Shown one piece after another: positions 12,264-24,630 of a stretch of DNA of 64,000 nt. A program made the position numbers and the translations under genes. The stretch is from assembly GCA_017506865.1 (NCBI GenBank), contig JAFCMP010000012.1, positions 62,001-126,000 on the forward strand, in the 5' to 3' direction. Source of the stretch: Tribonema minus (lineage: Eukaryota; Sar; Xanthophyceae; Tribonematales; Tribonemataceae). Positions within the stretch are counted from its first letter, which is position 1; every line of letters begins with the position of its first letter. The notes beneath the pieces are model-generated. The model had not been told where the DNA came from, did no database searches, and saw nothing but the letters and a program-made list of their open reading frames with translations.

Positions 12264-14094
12264 TAGCGTCCCTCCATTGCAGCACAGGAACGGTAGAGCA
12301 TCTCCCCCCTTCGTCCTTCTGGCACGCCAACTTGAAGCCGGCGCGTCACCTGACCCGCCAATTGTAGCGAAAGGCTCCGGGTGCATGACGGGCGAGCCGA
12401 CAACTCTAGCGCATTGACAACTCCGAGAGCAGCGCCTGAGCACAATCTGTCCTTGGAAAGGCCGCTACTTGCCCAAAAGGCATGCGGTATGAGCTGCGTG
12501 CACCCCAAGTTTCACCAGACCATTAAAAATCACTTGCCGGCGCTCTTGCACATTTATATATACTTCAAGGACGACACCTTGGCAACTGCACCACTGTGCA
12601 CAATATCCCCCTTTCGCGGCACTCAAGCGCAATGCGCCGCAGAGCTGGACGCACGGCAGTTTTGTCACGAAAATCGCGCTGTGCCCACCCGGGCGACCCT
12701 GCAGAAGGCTCGTGATCAAGCTACTGAGGTCGAACGATGACTGTGACAGAGCACACTCTACTGCAGAGATTTCTTGTTCACAGTGACTCAGCATGGCCGA
12801 CGAAAATATTGGTCAACACCCAACGCCTAGCAGCTTTCGTAGTGCGCAGTGCTTTTCATCAGTTCATGAAAGCGCTCAAAGAAGTTTTTGGAAGAACAAA
12901 GTGATTGGACACCAGGCGTGTCGTGTCATATGCACCCTGCCATTGTTGCACCACATTTATGCAAAACGCGCGCTGAGGCTATCCGCATCAGCAAGCGTTT
13001 GAGAGTCACATCAAAATGTGTGCATTTACGGTACACTACTAGTATTGCATGCAGTTTTTCCATGCCCACACCAGTGTGCATGACCGCTGCCGCTATCTGC
13101 CCAGGTGCCTCTGCATCTGCCACGCGCATTGCCTGTCACTGACAGACCTGTATGCTGCTGATACGTTTGTAAATTATCAGTGCGGTTGCAGCCGCAGGTC
13201 GCTGCCACTGGTGCCACCGTTGAAAGCAAAGGCACTGTGCAGTCTTTCAATCACAACTTCAAGGAAGGCCCGATGTGCAGCGCAATGTGCTGCTTGTAGT
13301 GGCCACAACAAGCGTGCTGGGTCTAGAGTGCTACACCCACCCTGCGCTCTGAGCGGTGCTCACTGCAGCAAGGCATCTGTAGGCCAGTGTGAGTTTGCGC
13401 TCCTTGTAAAGACCGCGTTGCGCACGGCACACACGAGCGCATGCGTTACAGCAGCTGCTGCAGCTGTACAATCGGAAAGCAGGCGCGGCAGTGACTTGTA
13501 AAACGTGCGTGTAGTCTACCGGAGCAGCTCAAGTGGCAACTGCAGCGCCGCTGACAGAGAAGTGGATTTGCACTGTTAAAAGCAAGCTCTTTGGACTGCT
13601 GTCACTGCCACTGCACGCAATGCCGCAGCCGCTGTCCGGCATCGCCACCGCCGCCGCGCGCCTCAGGCCGGCGCAATGCAGCGCGCGGCACTGCCAAGCA
13701 GCGCCAAGGCGGTGACTGAGTGGGGTGTTGTAGCACTTTGTGCATCTGCAGCTGCACCGGTACGGCCTGCTGCTTGTAATCACCGCAAAGGCTACAGGAC
13801 TTGCGGTGTCCGCACTGCATAGCGGTGGAGCGGACCAACAGCTGAGGGGATCGTTGAGCTGCTGAGCCCATTGATCGCCACACAGGAGTGCTCCGCTGAT
13901 GAGCCGATCAATCACCTTGATGAGCAATGAGCGCGCTGCGCTACTTGGTGCTGATGCCCAGGCACGACAGCGCTCCCGGGATGATCCAGTTACTCACTGT
14001 TGCTTTGATGCGAGGCTGCCGCAGCTCCAGCTCACTGTCTGCTAGTGTTGGGCGCCACAGCGCTAAGACTGGCGGCAGTTGCCTGAAGACTGAG
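12264..14094. other. intergenic region between sulfotransferase start and copy A stop
   Basis: The 5' side of the sulfotransferase gene meets the 3' side of copy A (both minus strand). No gene is supported. TTACA (TGTAA on the minus strand) at 13446-13450, 645 nt after the copy A stop, could be its polyadenylation element. Open frames such as 13049-13501 match no family. Confidence 0.4.
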
Positions 14095-17000
14095 TCACTT
14101 AGCTGATGCTGACAGGCTGAGAACTGTGTCAAAGCCGCGCGACTTTTCCGTGCGGAAGGTGGGGATCATCATGGGGCACCTGCGGCATGACACAATTGCA
14201 GTTGCCACAGGTTTGCTTAGGCGGCATTCTCTTGCCATGTGCGCGACACGCGACAGCAACAGTTACTATAAATAAAAACAAGTTGTGGAGGAGTACAGAA
14301 GATTCGAGGTCACCTCTCTACCACCGTTGGCTTCACGACCAAAGCAGGAATTCCACACAATCGCAATTCTCCCCTTCTCGAGCAAGAGTCCAATAAGAAG
14401 TGTGCCGCGTGTGCATGCAACATACACCATAAGCAACGTGATCCGTGCTTGCACCGCGTTGGTCACACAATTATGTCTGGCAAGCTCCACAGCACGTTGC
14501 AGGTGCATACCATATCTGCACAGTTCTGATGATCTGCGCAGGTTCTGCTGATATGGTCTTCCACTTAAATCTTTAAAACACGCATGAGCATAGGTTTGCT
14601 GCTAGCCCGCATGATGCCGAATACGCCTGCTCCATCACTGCTGCTGTATACAGCATTTGCGCTAAGGGCACTGTGGTGCAAACTGCAGAAAAATGCACCT
14701 TGCAGCACTGCGTAGAACAAGTCACACTGCTTGCGAGCCTAGTGAGTGGGCGTACCTGTCAAGAATGGTGTAGTCAACCACCCCAAGCGTCGAGCGCAGA
14801 AACTGGCTGGAATCCAAAACGTCCGTGAGATGCGCCAGTGACTGCAACACGTAGTGCTCTTCCAACGGTTTGAAAAACGTCACCGGGTCGGGCTCGTTTG
14901 TGGCGATGTAAAGCGTTGAGCCATGAGGCACGTGCTGTTGGATTGTCTCCAGAATGCCTGCTGGCGACGTCTCGTGGTCCAGATTGGGGTACCTGCTCAT
15001 GCAACAGCAAGGCCGGTCGCGACATCTGAGCAGAGCATTGAATTTGTGTTGCGAGTTGCAAAACACGGACTTTGTGGATACTGACAATTCAGCGACAAAC
15101 AAACAACCAGCTGGAAGAACACTAAGAGTATTGCAAAATGGATACTGACAAACAACCAAACAGCTGAAAGAACACTAGACGCATTGAGAAAAAATAGTTA
15201 AACTAATATGCCATGTTCACCTGTGACATGTTCAATATGTGAGCAGTTGAGGGGTGTGCTACATGGCTCCAGTTGAAACTGCTATATTGAGGCTGTCAGA
15301 AGGAAAGCCTGTGTCTCCATCTTATCCTTCAGTGATGATGGAGCACAAGTATCAGGTGATCAACACATCCCCACACACGCCATGAGTTTCATGTGCAAAC
15401 AGACATCATATACGCCGTCCTCGAGCGCAGGTGATAAGGCCAGTACCTTGGTTGCAGGGTGGGGTCAGTGACCTTGTCCCCCCGCCGTACATGCAGGCAC
15501 ACAGCCATACGCTTGGGGGTCGAGTAATATAGGCCCGCGGTGGCCATTATCTGGGTGACCATGTCGTAGACCCAGGGCGCATACCACAAAGCCCTGCGTG
15601 CACAAGTCCCAGGGCAGGTCGAGCTTTATTCATGACTCAATGGCGAATTTGAAACCGTGCACTATGGTATCCGCACGGTGCTTGATAGGTTTGGAGATTC
15701 ATTGTGTCTGGCACGCCACTGTAGACATGCATCAATTTTGTGCAGCTTGCAGAATGCCACATCCTTCACCAACTGCACACAAGAAGCATTCACAGTGCGT
15801 TCAACGTTGCCTGTGTTTTGGCGAAGTGTGGCGGACCAACACCATCATTTTCGAGGTGTCAAATCTTGGTGTCATACAGCATGAGCGAGCACATGCAACA
15901 AATTAAATGTGGGACTGATCACTTAAGTTATTGGCCACTGGCACGTCGACCACCTTTTAGGTCTCAGGGCAAAAAAATTCTGCAGGCAGCAAGCCGGGGG
16001 CAACACAATATGCCAAGCACTGCAGAATCACAACATGTTATTTCAGGGGGGGAACCAAGGGCCATAGCACAACAAACCCAACACTACACAAACAAGTACA
16101 AAATAATCATTACAGCAAGAAGTAGTTTGAAAATCTAACACGCAGGTACTCATCAACACACAGAGAGGCGCTGTACCACCGAAAACAAACGTTGGCAACC
16201 ACTTGCACTACATATTATGACAGAATGTGATGGCCATGGTGACCGCATATGTGCACTCATTGACAAAGCATACTTGATCATGTTGCCCATGCAAGATCCA
16301 CTGTGGCTAACACGAGCATACTTCTATGATTATTTTCAGCAATGTACTTTTATTTATTTCGCTTCGCTAGGGGCGCGGAAAGCCCTCTCTTTGGATGTGC
16401 ACTAAATGCAACAGCAGCGTACTTCAGCTAGCAATGTACTTCAGCTGCGTGCGCCCTGCCGTAGCGTGGTGACAAGCATGCCAAAATGCTAGCGAGAGTG
16501 TTGGACATTGTGTACCTGACCTCCATGCTATGCAGCAGGAGTACCTGCACCTTGTTTGCTTGCACATTTTGGTACTAGATGGTGCGGTCACTGGCAGGGG
16601 GCGCGCACCTGAACTCTTTTGGCAGGTTGTAATCGACGCCCGGCTCATTGACAAAGCCCATGGAGTCTGGAGTGTCCGAGCGGTGGCAGATCTGGTACCC
16701 ATATATCGATTGCGGCTCCAAACCAAGGTTTTTGTCGAATTCGCGGACAAGCAGGGGCACTTCGGACAAGGCCACCATTTCGGCGTGTGACACTCCTGAT
16801 GGAACTATGGCCACGTCACCATTTGCCTGACAATGTGTGCAGCAAGAGCGATCATCGGAGTTAGCTGTCTCTATGGTGTCGTACCTTTCTTACTGCCTGT
16901 GTGACAAGAGTTGCTGATGTGTGATAACTGCGGAGCATCAGCACACTGAAACCAACACCACCTTCGTACTAATGGAAACAAATCAAAAGATCGTAGAGCT

Positions 17001-20000
17001 CTAGGTGACAAAGGATGGTTAGCCGCCAGTGCCTTCCACCAATAACCGTGGTCGCCGCTGTTGCAGTCATTGGCCACGAGTCAAACAGTGCCATCATATC
17101 CACAGGTCAAAAGACTTCTGTGTGCGAGCTTTGTAGCGTTCGAGGGCATGGGTGTTCAGTATGGAAAGGTCTCATATTGCATGACGTCACCAAAGTTTCA
17201 AGCAGCGCTGTCGACACTTGCTTTCGTGGAGCGACGACATGCATCCAGTTACTTGCTGCTGAGCATGATCACATGGTCGGTTGCTTGTTGTATGTGTACG
17301 GTGCCTGGACACTCCATATGCAGGTTCTCGGTCAGGCTGACCACAAATGCCAAGCACAGGCACAGCAGGCATCAAGACCAGCCTGCATGCGACATTCAAT
17401 GGAATGACATGGCAACGTTGCCATTTGAAAGATCGCAAAAAGGACATGCAATGAGCACTCAAAGAATCGGTAATTGCTGAAATTTTGAGGGTGTGCTAAG
17501 TCAAGCAACCGGGTGATGCCTTTCAGTTGGGCATGCCAGCTGCGATCATTTATGCCTAAGCGGTTGAGCTCTGCATAGAAAAAGTCAGCAGCACAATCGA
17601 GTCAGCGTTTTGCAGCTACCTACCAGAATAATTCGCTGAGGCATACACATGCTGTACAATACACCGGTCACCGCCCTTCGGCAGGACATTAAGATACAGC
17701 ACAGCGACTTGATATTCTCTGAAGCCAAGTCGTTTACTCAAATATGCAGTTTACGACCTGGCTTGTACGTCAACCATCATAAGTATTTTAGCAATCATGA
17801 TGATGTGCCAGGCACACCTGCTTGAAGGCATCCAGTGCATACATACGTGTTGCTGAACGCCCACTTTGTATTTTTTGTCCTGGGTAGTGCAGCGTGCAAA
17901 CTGAATGGAGATTCGTCAATGACGGCTCACACTGTGGCTCAAGCATTCCCTACAAATAAAATCATCATGACCAGGAATAAGCATATCTTGCAGATTTGTT
18001 TTGGTTTACGCATCCCTACAATACCTGCCGTAGGATGCCAGGTTTGCCGCAGTCTTGCAAGAAGTCGTGATACAGCATGCCGCCCGCAGGCAGCTTCTTG
18101 AGCGACTCTGTGCTGTACCATGCCTCAAACGGCACATCAACGTGGTAGTTGATTGTCCCTGAATGCCTCCTGTGTGAGGCAAAATGTGCAGAAAGAGCAT
18201 TTGGCATTCTGAGTGGCCTTTGTTGTGACACCTGCAAGTTGCGCAGCTGCTGCAGTCACCGCCGCCACCGCCGCAGCTGCCGCCGCCGCCTCCACAGCAG
18301 CAGCAGCGATCAGGTAGCAGGGTCAGGGCAGCTGCCGAAGCTGATGTCATTTTTGATCACTCAGTCATTGTGCAGTCGAATGCATCTGTATCCTTGAGGT
18401 GAAATTTGATGCATGATTGCATTGACGTGTTATACGTTGTGCATCACTGGCTTCAATGATGCGAAGAACCATGCATCTTGTCTGGAAAAAAATTGCGCAG
18501 AGGGCTGCTAGGTGACGTCAACGAGAGAGCATGGTTACACTTGCACAGTGCTTCCCCCATCAAACTGCCAACAATACTGCAAAATGAATGCATCAGACTA
18601 GCAGTTGTAAAGTTGTTAGTACAGTTATCCTCCGTTGGCAAACCGTAATGCACTCAGGCTGCGCTCCAGTCTGCCTGCCAGGCTTTCTCAGCAGAAACGC
18701 AAGTCAAACTGTATTAACCTGCATTCTCTGCGCGTAAAAATTGTGCAGCCAAGAACCACCCACCTAGACGCTACTGACACACTACACTGAATCATATATT
18801 GGCAGACATGATCATTTCAAGCCCTGCCCTGCATTGACCACAAGCTATGACATTGTGTTCATGAGAAAGAATAGAAGTACTATGAATTGCGCCGCCAAGC
18901 ATGGGTGCAGAACGCCTTGAGATTGTGCTGTCAAGTCGGCCAAAATGTAGCGAGCAGACAGTGCCTGGAACATCAACAGATGGCACGAGCTGAAGAGTAG
19001 TAGGCCCAGTACAGCTGAGCCAAGCCAGATTGCAAGGAATTCCAACACTCATTACCATTCATGCGATGCAATGAAATATTATGAAGCAGTAAGCAGCCAA
19101 TGACGCTTGGGCTGGCTGCCCGCCCCTTCTTCTGCATTGTGCATCAATGCCAGTTCCTGCGTTTATGACATCTGTGGACCCGTTTATGGCAAAATGAAAA
19201 CGTTGATGGTGTCAGTTGACCGATAAATGCAAAATTCTTGGTGTCCCCAGCAGCAATGCTGCCAGCTGTGGAGTGTTGACTTCTACTCGATGTAGCCTCA
19301 GAAGCGCTTAAAGTATGCTCGTGTGCCTTGCCTGCAGTGTGACAGCACTGTTCATGAGCTTGATTGTGAAGGCCATCACATTCATGAATGTTGCCACTCA
19401 CTTATTCATGCCCACAAACGTGTCCAGCACAAGCGTACGGTTGAGGCTGTACGCCTCCCACAGGGCGCAGCTCAGCGAGAACCTGTGCAAAGAAAATTGT
19501 CATGTTCACATCAATGAGACTTATACCAATGGCATGTGACATGTGCGAATACATATTTTTGTGCACATTCTGCACAGTGCTCCGGTATCAGCTGCATGCC
19601 GGACCATAACACTCAGCAACCAGTTCAACTAACAAATACATAGCTTTGTAGCTTCAGCACAGCATGTTGCACCTGCGCTTCGGCCTGTCTAGGTGCATGT
19701 GCAGTTTGAAGTGCGCTGCAGAAAATGTGGCGATCCTTCAATTTTCTCTATCTGGCGCGTTGCGTGTCTGTATTTCATGTCAAGGAGAACATTCACACAA
19801 CAAGAGCTTCGACACTTGTTGCGCATGAACACCCCGCAGTTCCTGCAGAGAGCACAAAGCAGTGAAGTATGAGGTTGCGTTCATAGTGAAAGAGGGATTA
19901 CTGTATGGATTGGACTTCAACAGTACCACGGGCTGGCGGAGGGCGTGAGCACAGTTCTACAGAGCCAATGCGGCCGTTGACGCACGCGCATCCCAAGGCG

Positions 20001-21273
20001 ATCCTCAAAGCAGTGCTTTGAGAATCATGACTGTCACCCTCTGTGTCAGGTGTAGGCATGCAAGGCAAACCTAAAATGATTTCAAAGGTTGACGCAGACA
20101 TGATGCCAGCAGCAGTATATGAGCGGCACGCACCACTTGTGGCTGTGCCCGGCTCCAAAGTCCTGCAGGTTTCGCGTCCACAGCAGGTAGCGCTTGCTAC
20201 GGCAGGTCTGGGGCAGCAAGAAGGCAGCGACAGCAGTGCGCAGGTCAAGGCAGCGATCAGCGGCAGCGTTACCGTGAAACATCGCTCAGAGCAGTGGCTT
20301 ATGCTTAGAGGGCTGGTGCAGTAACGCGTACGGGACTTATGGCAGTTGCTTGTGCCACACAGCAAGCTGGACTGCAAAAGAAAAAAATGGCACATATTGT
20401 CATCTCGGCAGCTCAGGCAACGCACCCACACTTGTACTCTATGTCAGCAACCACTGCTACGCGCTCGCTGCTTGCAGAGGAGGCATCCAAGCCTAGACAC
20501 AAGTCCTGCAAAGTTGCACAGACTAGACGAAGAAACTCAAGGTTCAATTGTTCACGCATGCTACTGCCTTCAGTCACAACAGTCGCCTTTCATCTGCTGC
20601 ACAACTTGGCAGCCTCACAAGCACGATCACCTGGTTCTGAGGCTGAACCTGCCTCCAGGGCTGCTGGACATGGCTGCAGCCACATCACCGCTCCTATGCT
20701 GATTTCGACTTTGCAGGCCGCATAAGCGTTGCAACGAGATCGCAGCATGCGTATGTAATCTACGCAGACGCGGATGCTGACCAAATATGCTCAGTGCACA
20801 TTGGTCTACCTGAGTCAGCGCAATTCCTGATTGTAGCACAGCAGCACCTCAGCCACATTTACAACGCTCACCTGCAGTATTTCTGGCGCTGGTTCTGGTG
20901 GCAGCGGCAAATAGCCTCTCCTGGTAAGGTAAGAGGTCTCCGTAAATGGTGAGTTGGTGCAGCGCCTCCCGTCCAGTCGTATTTCACCAACAACTGCCAT
21001 GCAGGCACCACGTCCCAGTTTGCGCTTCTGTTCCATGCAAGTCTGCGTTATTTTTTGAAATGCCCAGTCACCCAGCTGATGTTGCTGGCTTTGCTGCCGC
21101 CGCTGCTGGACCAATTCCATGTGGGCAGCCTCAGCTTGCGAGATGATGTTGTAGTTAGCGACTGCACAGCATTTGGCCAGATTCCAGCCTTGGAGTGATT
21201 CGCAGGACCCTGTATTCTCTGCTGCTGAACATGCTGCTATGAGAGCTACTAGCAGCAGTGCCAGCTTGGGCAT
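14095..21273 (-). CDS. O-fucosyltransferase-like glycosyltransferase, copy A (462 aa)
   Basis: Eight exons: 21273-20872, 20207-20134, 19482-19402, 18169-18025, 16826-16609, 15593-15447, 14992-14756, 14179-14095; every junction keeps phase. Start is the ATG at 21273. A hydrophobic signal peptide (LALLLVALIAACSAA) leads into a cysteine domain (C...KCC...C...C...CT), then LLWTRN..DF.AGHSHK, LNRTLVLD, a PSGVSHAEM..PLLVREFD segment, HVRRGDK near residues 341-347, and ETSPAG ... LYIATNE near 386. In O-FucT-family enzymes the HVRR-type motif binds GDP-fucose, and the LNRTLV and IATNE surroundings match plant family members. The product is therefore probably a lumenal glycosyltransferase; donor and acceptor are unproven. 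The last intron lies 11 nt downstream of the position used in B and D (ILD-R|C, phase 2). It is the only copy on the minus strand. Confidence 0.83.
16972..17133 (+). repeat. dispersed repeat R, copy 4
   Basis: Forward, well-preserved copy: aatcaaaagatcgtagagc, ccaataaccgtggtcgccgc and cattggccacgagtcaaac landmarks plus the 3' extension also seen at 10600-10632. It lies in an intron of copy A. Confidence 0.8.
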
Positions 21274-21542
21274 GAGGCGCAAATAACACTTCTTTGGAAT
21301 GCTCTTTCAGAGCGATCTGCCTTTGCGCAAGTAAACAGTAACCTGCTGCGCTTTTGAAGATGGAACTGCTGTCGTATGCTGCCGCGAAGCGGGAATGCTG
21401 CCATGCTCCTGCGAGCTTTCCGCGCCGCGAGTGAGGCAGTTCTGCCACGAACTTGAAGTTTGAAGTTCCGAAAATTGAGAACACAACACCTGCTTTGCTC
21501 GTGAAAGCCATTTGAATTGCCTCGTAAAGCAGAGAACTGCAC
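21274..21542. promoter_or_regulatory. shared divergent promoter interval
   Basis: Only 269 bp separate the ATG of copy A (minus) from the ATG of the small plus-strand gene, so both core promoters and 5' UTRs must fit here or overlap. No TATA element is obvious. This is inference from gene positions. Confidence 0.4.
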
Positions 21543-23463
21543 ATGGACCTACCCACGGCACAACAACACTGTCGGAGCGAGAAACGAGTGAGCTTCGCGG
21601 CAGATATGCGGAAGGAAGGGCCACAGCGATACCATATGAAAGACATTGAAGACGAGGACGACGACGTAGATGTGAGTACGCCAGCAGGCGTTCTGAATGT
21701 GCGCATGACGCTGCTCGCCGCACACAGAAAAATGCTGCGTTTTGCAGACTGCAAAACTGCATGTTTGTCTGGTTGTCGTCGTAATCAAATGATCTACACT
21801 CTCTTGGCTGCTCCTGCATTGAAGCAGACACAACTGTTCCTGGGCCTGGCTGGATGTTCGTCGGATGATATGGTGTCACCGACACTCACTTACTGATTGA
21901 TTGGTAGAGGCTGAGCCTCAGCCACATTGTGATCATGGCTTGCTGTGCTCCTCTTTGCTGTACTTCTGCCGGAGGTTCGCTGTCGCATCGCCCTGCTGGC
22001 CGCCAATATCAAACAATTGAGGCTCTGCATTGGAGTCATTGGAGTCCAAGGTTTTGAGCGATCACTACAATACATTGTGGGTTTTACTCGAACCCACAGT
22101 CTCAGAATGCCCAGACTAATTCCCAAGAAAATAATCATCACCAATAGTCATGCCCCCCTTGCGCGCAAATTGTTGTCACAGGTGTGGACAGGGGTGCGGG
22201 TCGCTGACATGATCGATGCCCTCCCACCATGCTTTCACAAGACCAACTGCCGTGATCCAGACGCAGTGAGCGCAGCTCTGGCCGATGGCTGCAGGCAAAT
22301 GGAGGGCAGGTCAGCCTTTGTGGAAGTTGACATATGTTGCTCAAAGCATCATTCACGTAGCATCAGCATGGATTGTTGGTTATACTGGCACCTCGTGACG
22401 GACAATCTGAGGCATGGTTTTAACAATAAACTGAAGCGTTGTGTGCTCAGCTGTAGTGATGAAGCACTCAGAGAGCTGCAAAAGTGCATTCTCTTTCTTC
22501 GACGGTGTTGCTGAACCATCCCACGGAGAACCAATGGTGTGAATTATGGTCAGGGGAAACATTTCACCACACCTGTGCTACCGCACTGCTACGAGAATCC
22601 GGTATCAATTAAACCAGGCTGGCTCGAAGCCCATCTCATGCAGTAACTGCACTTGCCTGGTTCTATTCTATAGAAGCATCAAGCCTATGGATGACCCCGA
22701 TGCTCGTCAAGCACAATGATCACTACAGTGCAGAGTCCAGCCACGTCAGCATGCACTTCATTGCAGCGCAAATCACCGATGCTGTTCTACCAAAGCATTA
22801 AATACTGCGGATGATTGCTATGCACTTCATGTGCACCATGATCATCTGCCGTGCAGAGCCTACCCACGCCGGCATGCGTTTCATTGCAGCGCACACCACT
22901 GCAGCTCCCTTGCCATCAGTGCTCAGTATTCTGTGCCCTGCTTATAATAACGAATCACCTCAATGTTCACAAGCAAAACGGGACTGGGTGACCAAGCACT
23001 TGTATATGCTGCAACCAGCACAGAAAGCACAGACCAGACTTGCAAGGCATGTTGAACGACATGCGCGGCTCCAGCATCATCACCTGTAGATCCAATTCTT
23101 GCAACAGAACAAGTACGGCATCACAGAAGATGACCACCATCGCTCACGCTCGCAACCAACTCCCCCCCCCCCCCCCCCAACCCCCCCCGCAGGATCGCGC
23201 TGGCGCGCCTGCAGCGCGTGCCGCGCGGCATCCGCCGCGCGTCAGTGCTCGACATCCGCGACGGCGTGCCGCTCACGCCCTCCGCCTCCGCCATGCGCCA
23301 GATCCTGGCGCTGTGCGGCCTCGACGACGTGCCGTGCACAGTGCGCAACCGCGGCATTGACGCAGATGGTTACGCAATCGGAGATGTTGTGCCGCACGTC
23401 GCCGTGCAGCTGCGCGAGAATCGCCTCGGCGCCGTCGTTGCGACCGTCACGACGTGGGACTGA
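21543..23463 (+). CDS. unrecognised small protein with RVSF motif (about 175 aa)
   Basis: A phase-consistent model has exons 21543-21671, 22182-22309 and 23193-23463. Exon 1 encodes a charged N-terminus with KRVSFA, a match to the RVxF docking motif for protein phosphatase 1, followed by an acidic stretch (DIEDEDDDVD). Exon 2 encodes VADMIDALPPCF ... DPDAVSAALADGC. Exon 3 encodes LARLQRVPRGIRRASVLDIRDG ... LCGLDDVPCTVRNRG and ends ATVTTWD. I do not recognise the family. An extra exon around 23040-23130 (MLNDMRGSSII) is possible, and the exon 2 donor (gtcagc) is weak. The RVxF match may be chance. The last codons and stop are part of a tandem repeat (next entry). Confidence 0.4.
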
Positions 23464-23710
23464 TGCAGCGCGCGTGGGTTCCTGCCTACCCATGATGAAC
23501 GGCTTCGGCGCCGCCATCGCGACCGTCGTGACGTGGGTGTGACGCAGCGCGCGTGTGGAGCATACCTACATACCCCCGTGTGATCGGCTTCGGCGCCGTC
23601 GTCGCGACCGCCACGATGTGGAAGTGACGCCGCGTGGATACCTACATGCGTACTCATGAGCGGGTTTCGGCGCCGCCGTCGCGACTCCAGTGACGCGCGC
23701 GAGCGTAGTG
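23422..23710 (+). repeat. 76-85 bp tandem repeat spanning a stop codon, four units
   Basis: Units begin at about 23422, 23501, 23586 and 23662, each with a c(t)tcggcgccg..gcgacc core followed by gtgacgc-like sequence. The first unit is the C-terminal coding end and stop of the small gene at 21543-23463; the others lie in its 3' flank. Confidence 0.85.
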
Positions 23711-24630
23711 TACAGACCTATATACCAGCGGCGCTGCGCAGGGGCATGTCTGGCGTGTATCATACGTTGACAAACAACCTGCCGCGCTATGTAACAATAT
23801 TTGGCTGTCGGGCACGGCGGCACGGTTCACTCGTGCTATGTAGCAGGTGTACATGTGTCGGTCAGCCCTCCATTATCAAGCAGGGGCAGCTGTGTGAGAC
23901 AGCCTAGTAAAGTTGGTGATGCACGCGCAAGTGCGTGTAGAGAGGACTTGATCAAACTTGGCAAAGAGCACCTGCATGCGTAATGGAAGTAATCGCGTTT
24001 TGTGAACAGTGTGCAGCAATAGTCGCGGGATCACAAGTAGCGTGCGCACATAGACAACTACAATGTCAGCAAAAGCAGTCCAGTTCAAACTGCTGCTGTA
24101 GCTCCCAGTGCGTACTGCCATGTACCTCAGGCCTCGTAGGGCAGCTTTTGCACAGCAGTGCAAGAAACTGACATGCTAATTCATTTCCTTTGACACTTGC
24201 ACCCCGCTGTTTCACCTGCTCATCTTCTGGTGACTTGCACGATAGTCTGCTTGTTGTCATGTGAATGTCAGCAATATGCCTGTTTTCTTTGTTATGGGTG
24301 TGCCGAATTAGTGGGGAGCCTTGCTCAATATGGGCTATAGCTTGAAGCTCCATAGAAGGGCATCAGGGTGTGCTGCACCCTTTGAAGATCACGACCTGTA
24401 AGTAGAGCGTGGCAACGCAATGACTTTGCATGCGCTTGTGACTGTACACAAGACCCATGAGAGCATTGCTACCAAAATGCCTTGGATTTCGCACCAGTTG
24501 TCTCGGTGAAATACATGAAAGTTCAGGTGTGAAGTTCAAAACTTCATGTTTGAAGTAATTCCTGCTTCATAGCATAGAATGCATAGAATGCAGAGCACAT
24601 GAAGCCAACTTTGCGATAAAGCTTGCGGCA
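23464..24630. other. intergenic region upstream of copy B
   Basis: This holds the rest of the 76-85 bp repeat and then unremarkable sequence up to the copy B start. No exon with recognisable protein similarity is seen. Confidence 0.4.

Noticed and set aside
21274..21282. earlier start for copy A
   Set aside because: The upstream codon is TTG; the first in-frame ATG is at 21273 and directly precedes the signal peptide.
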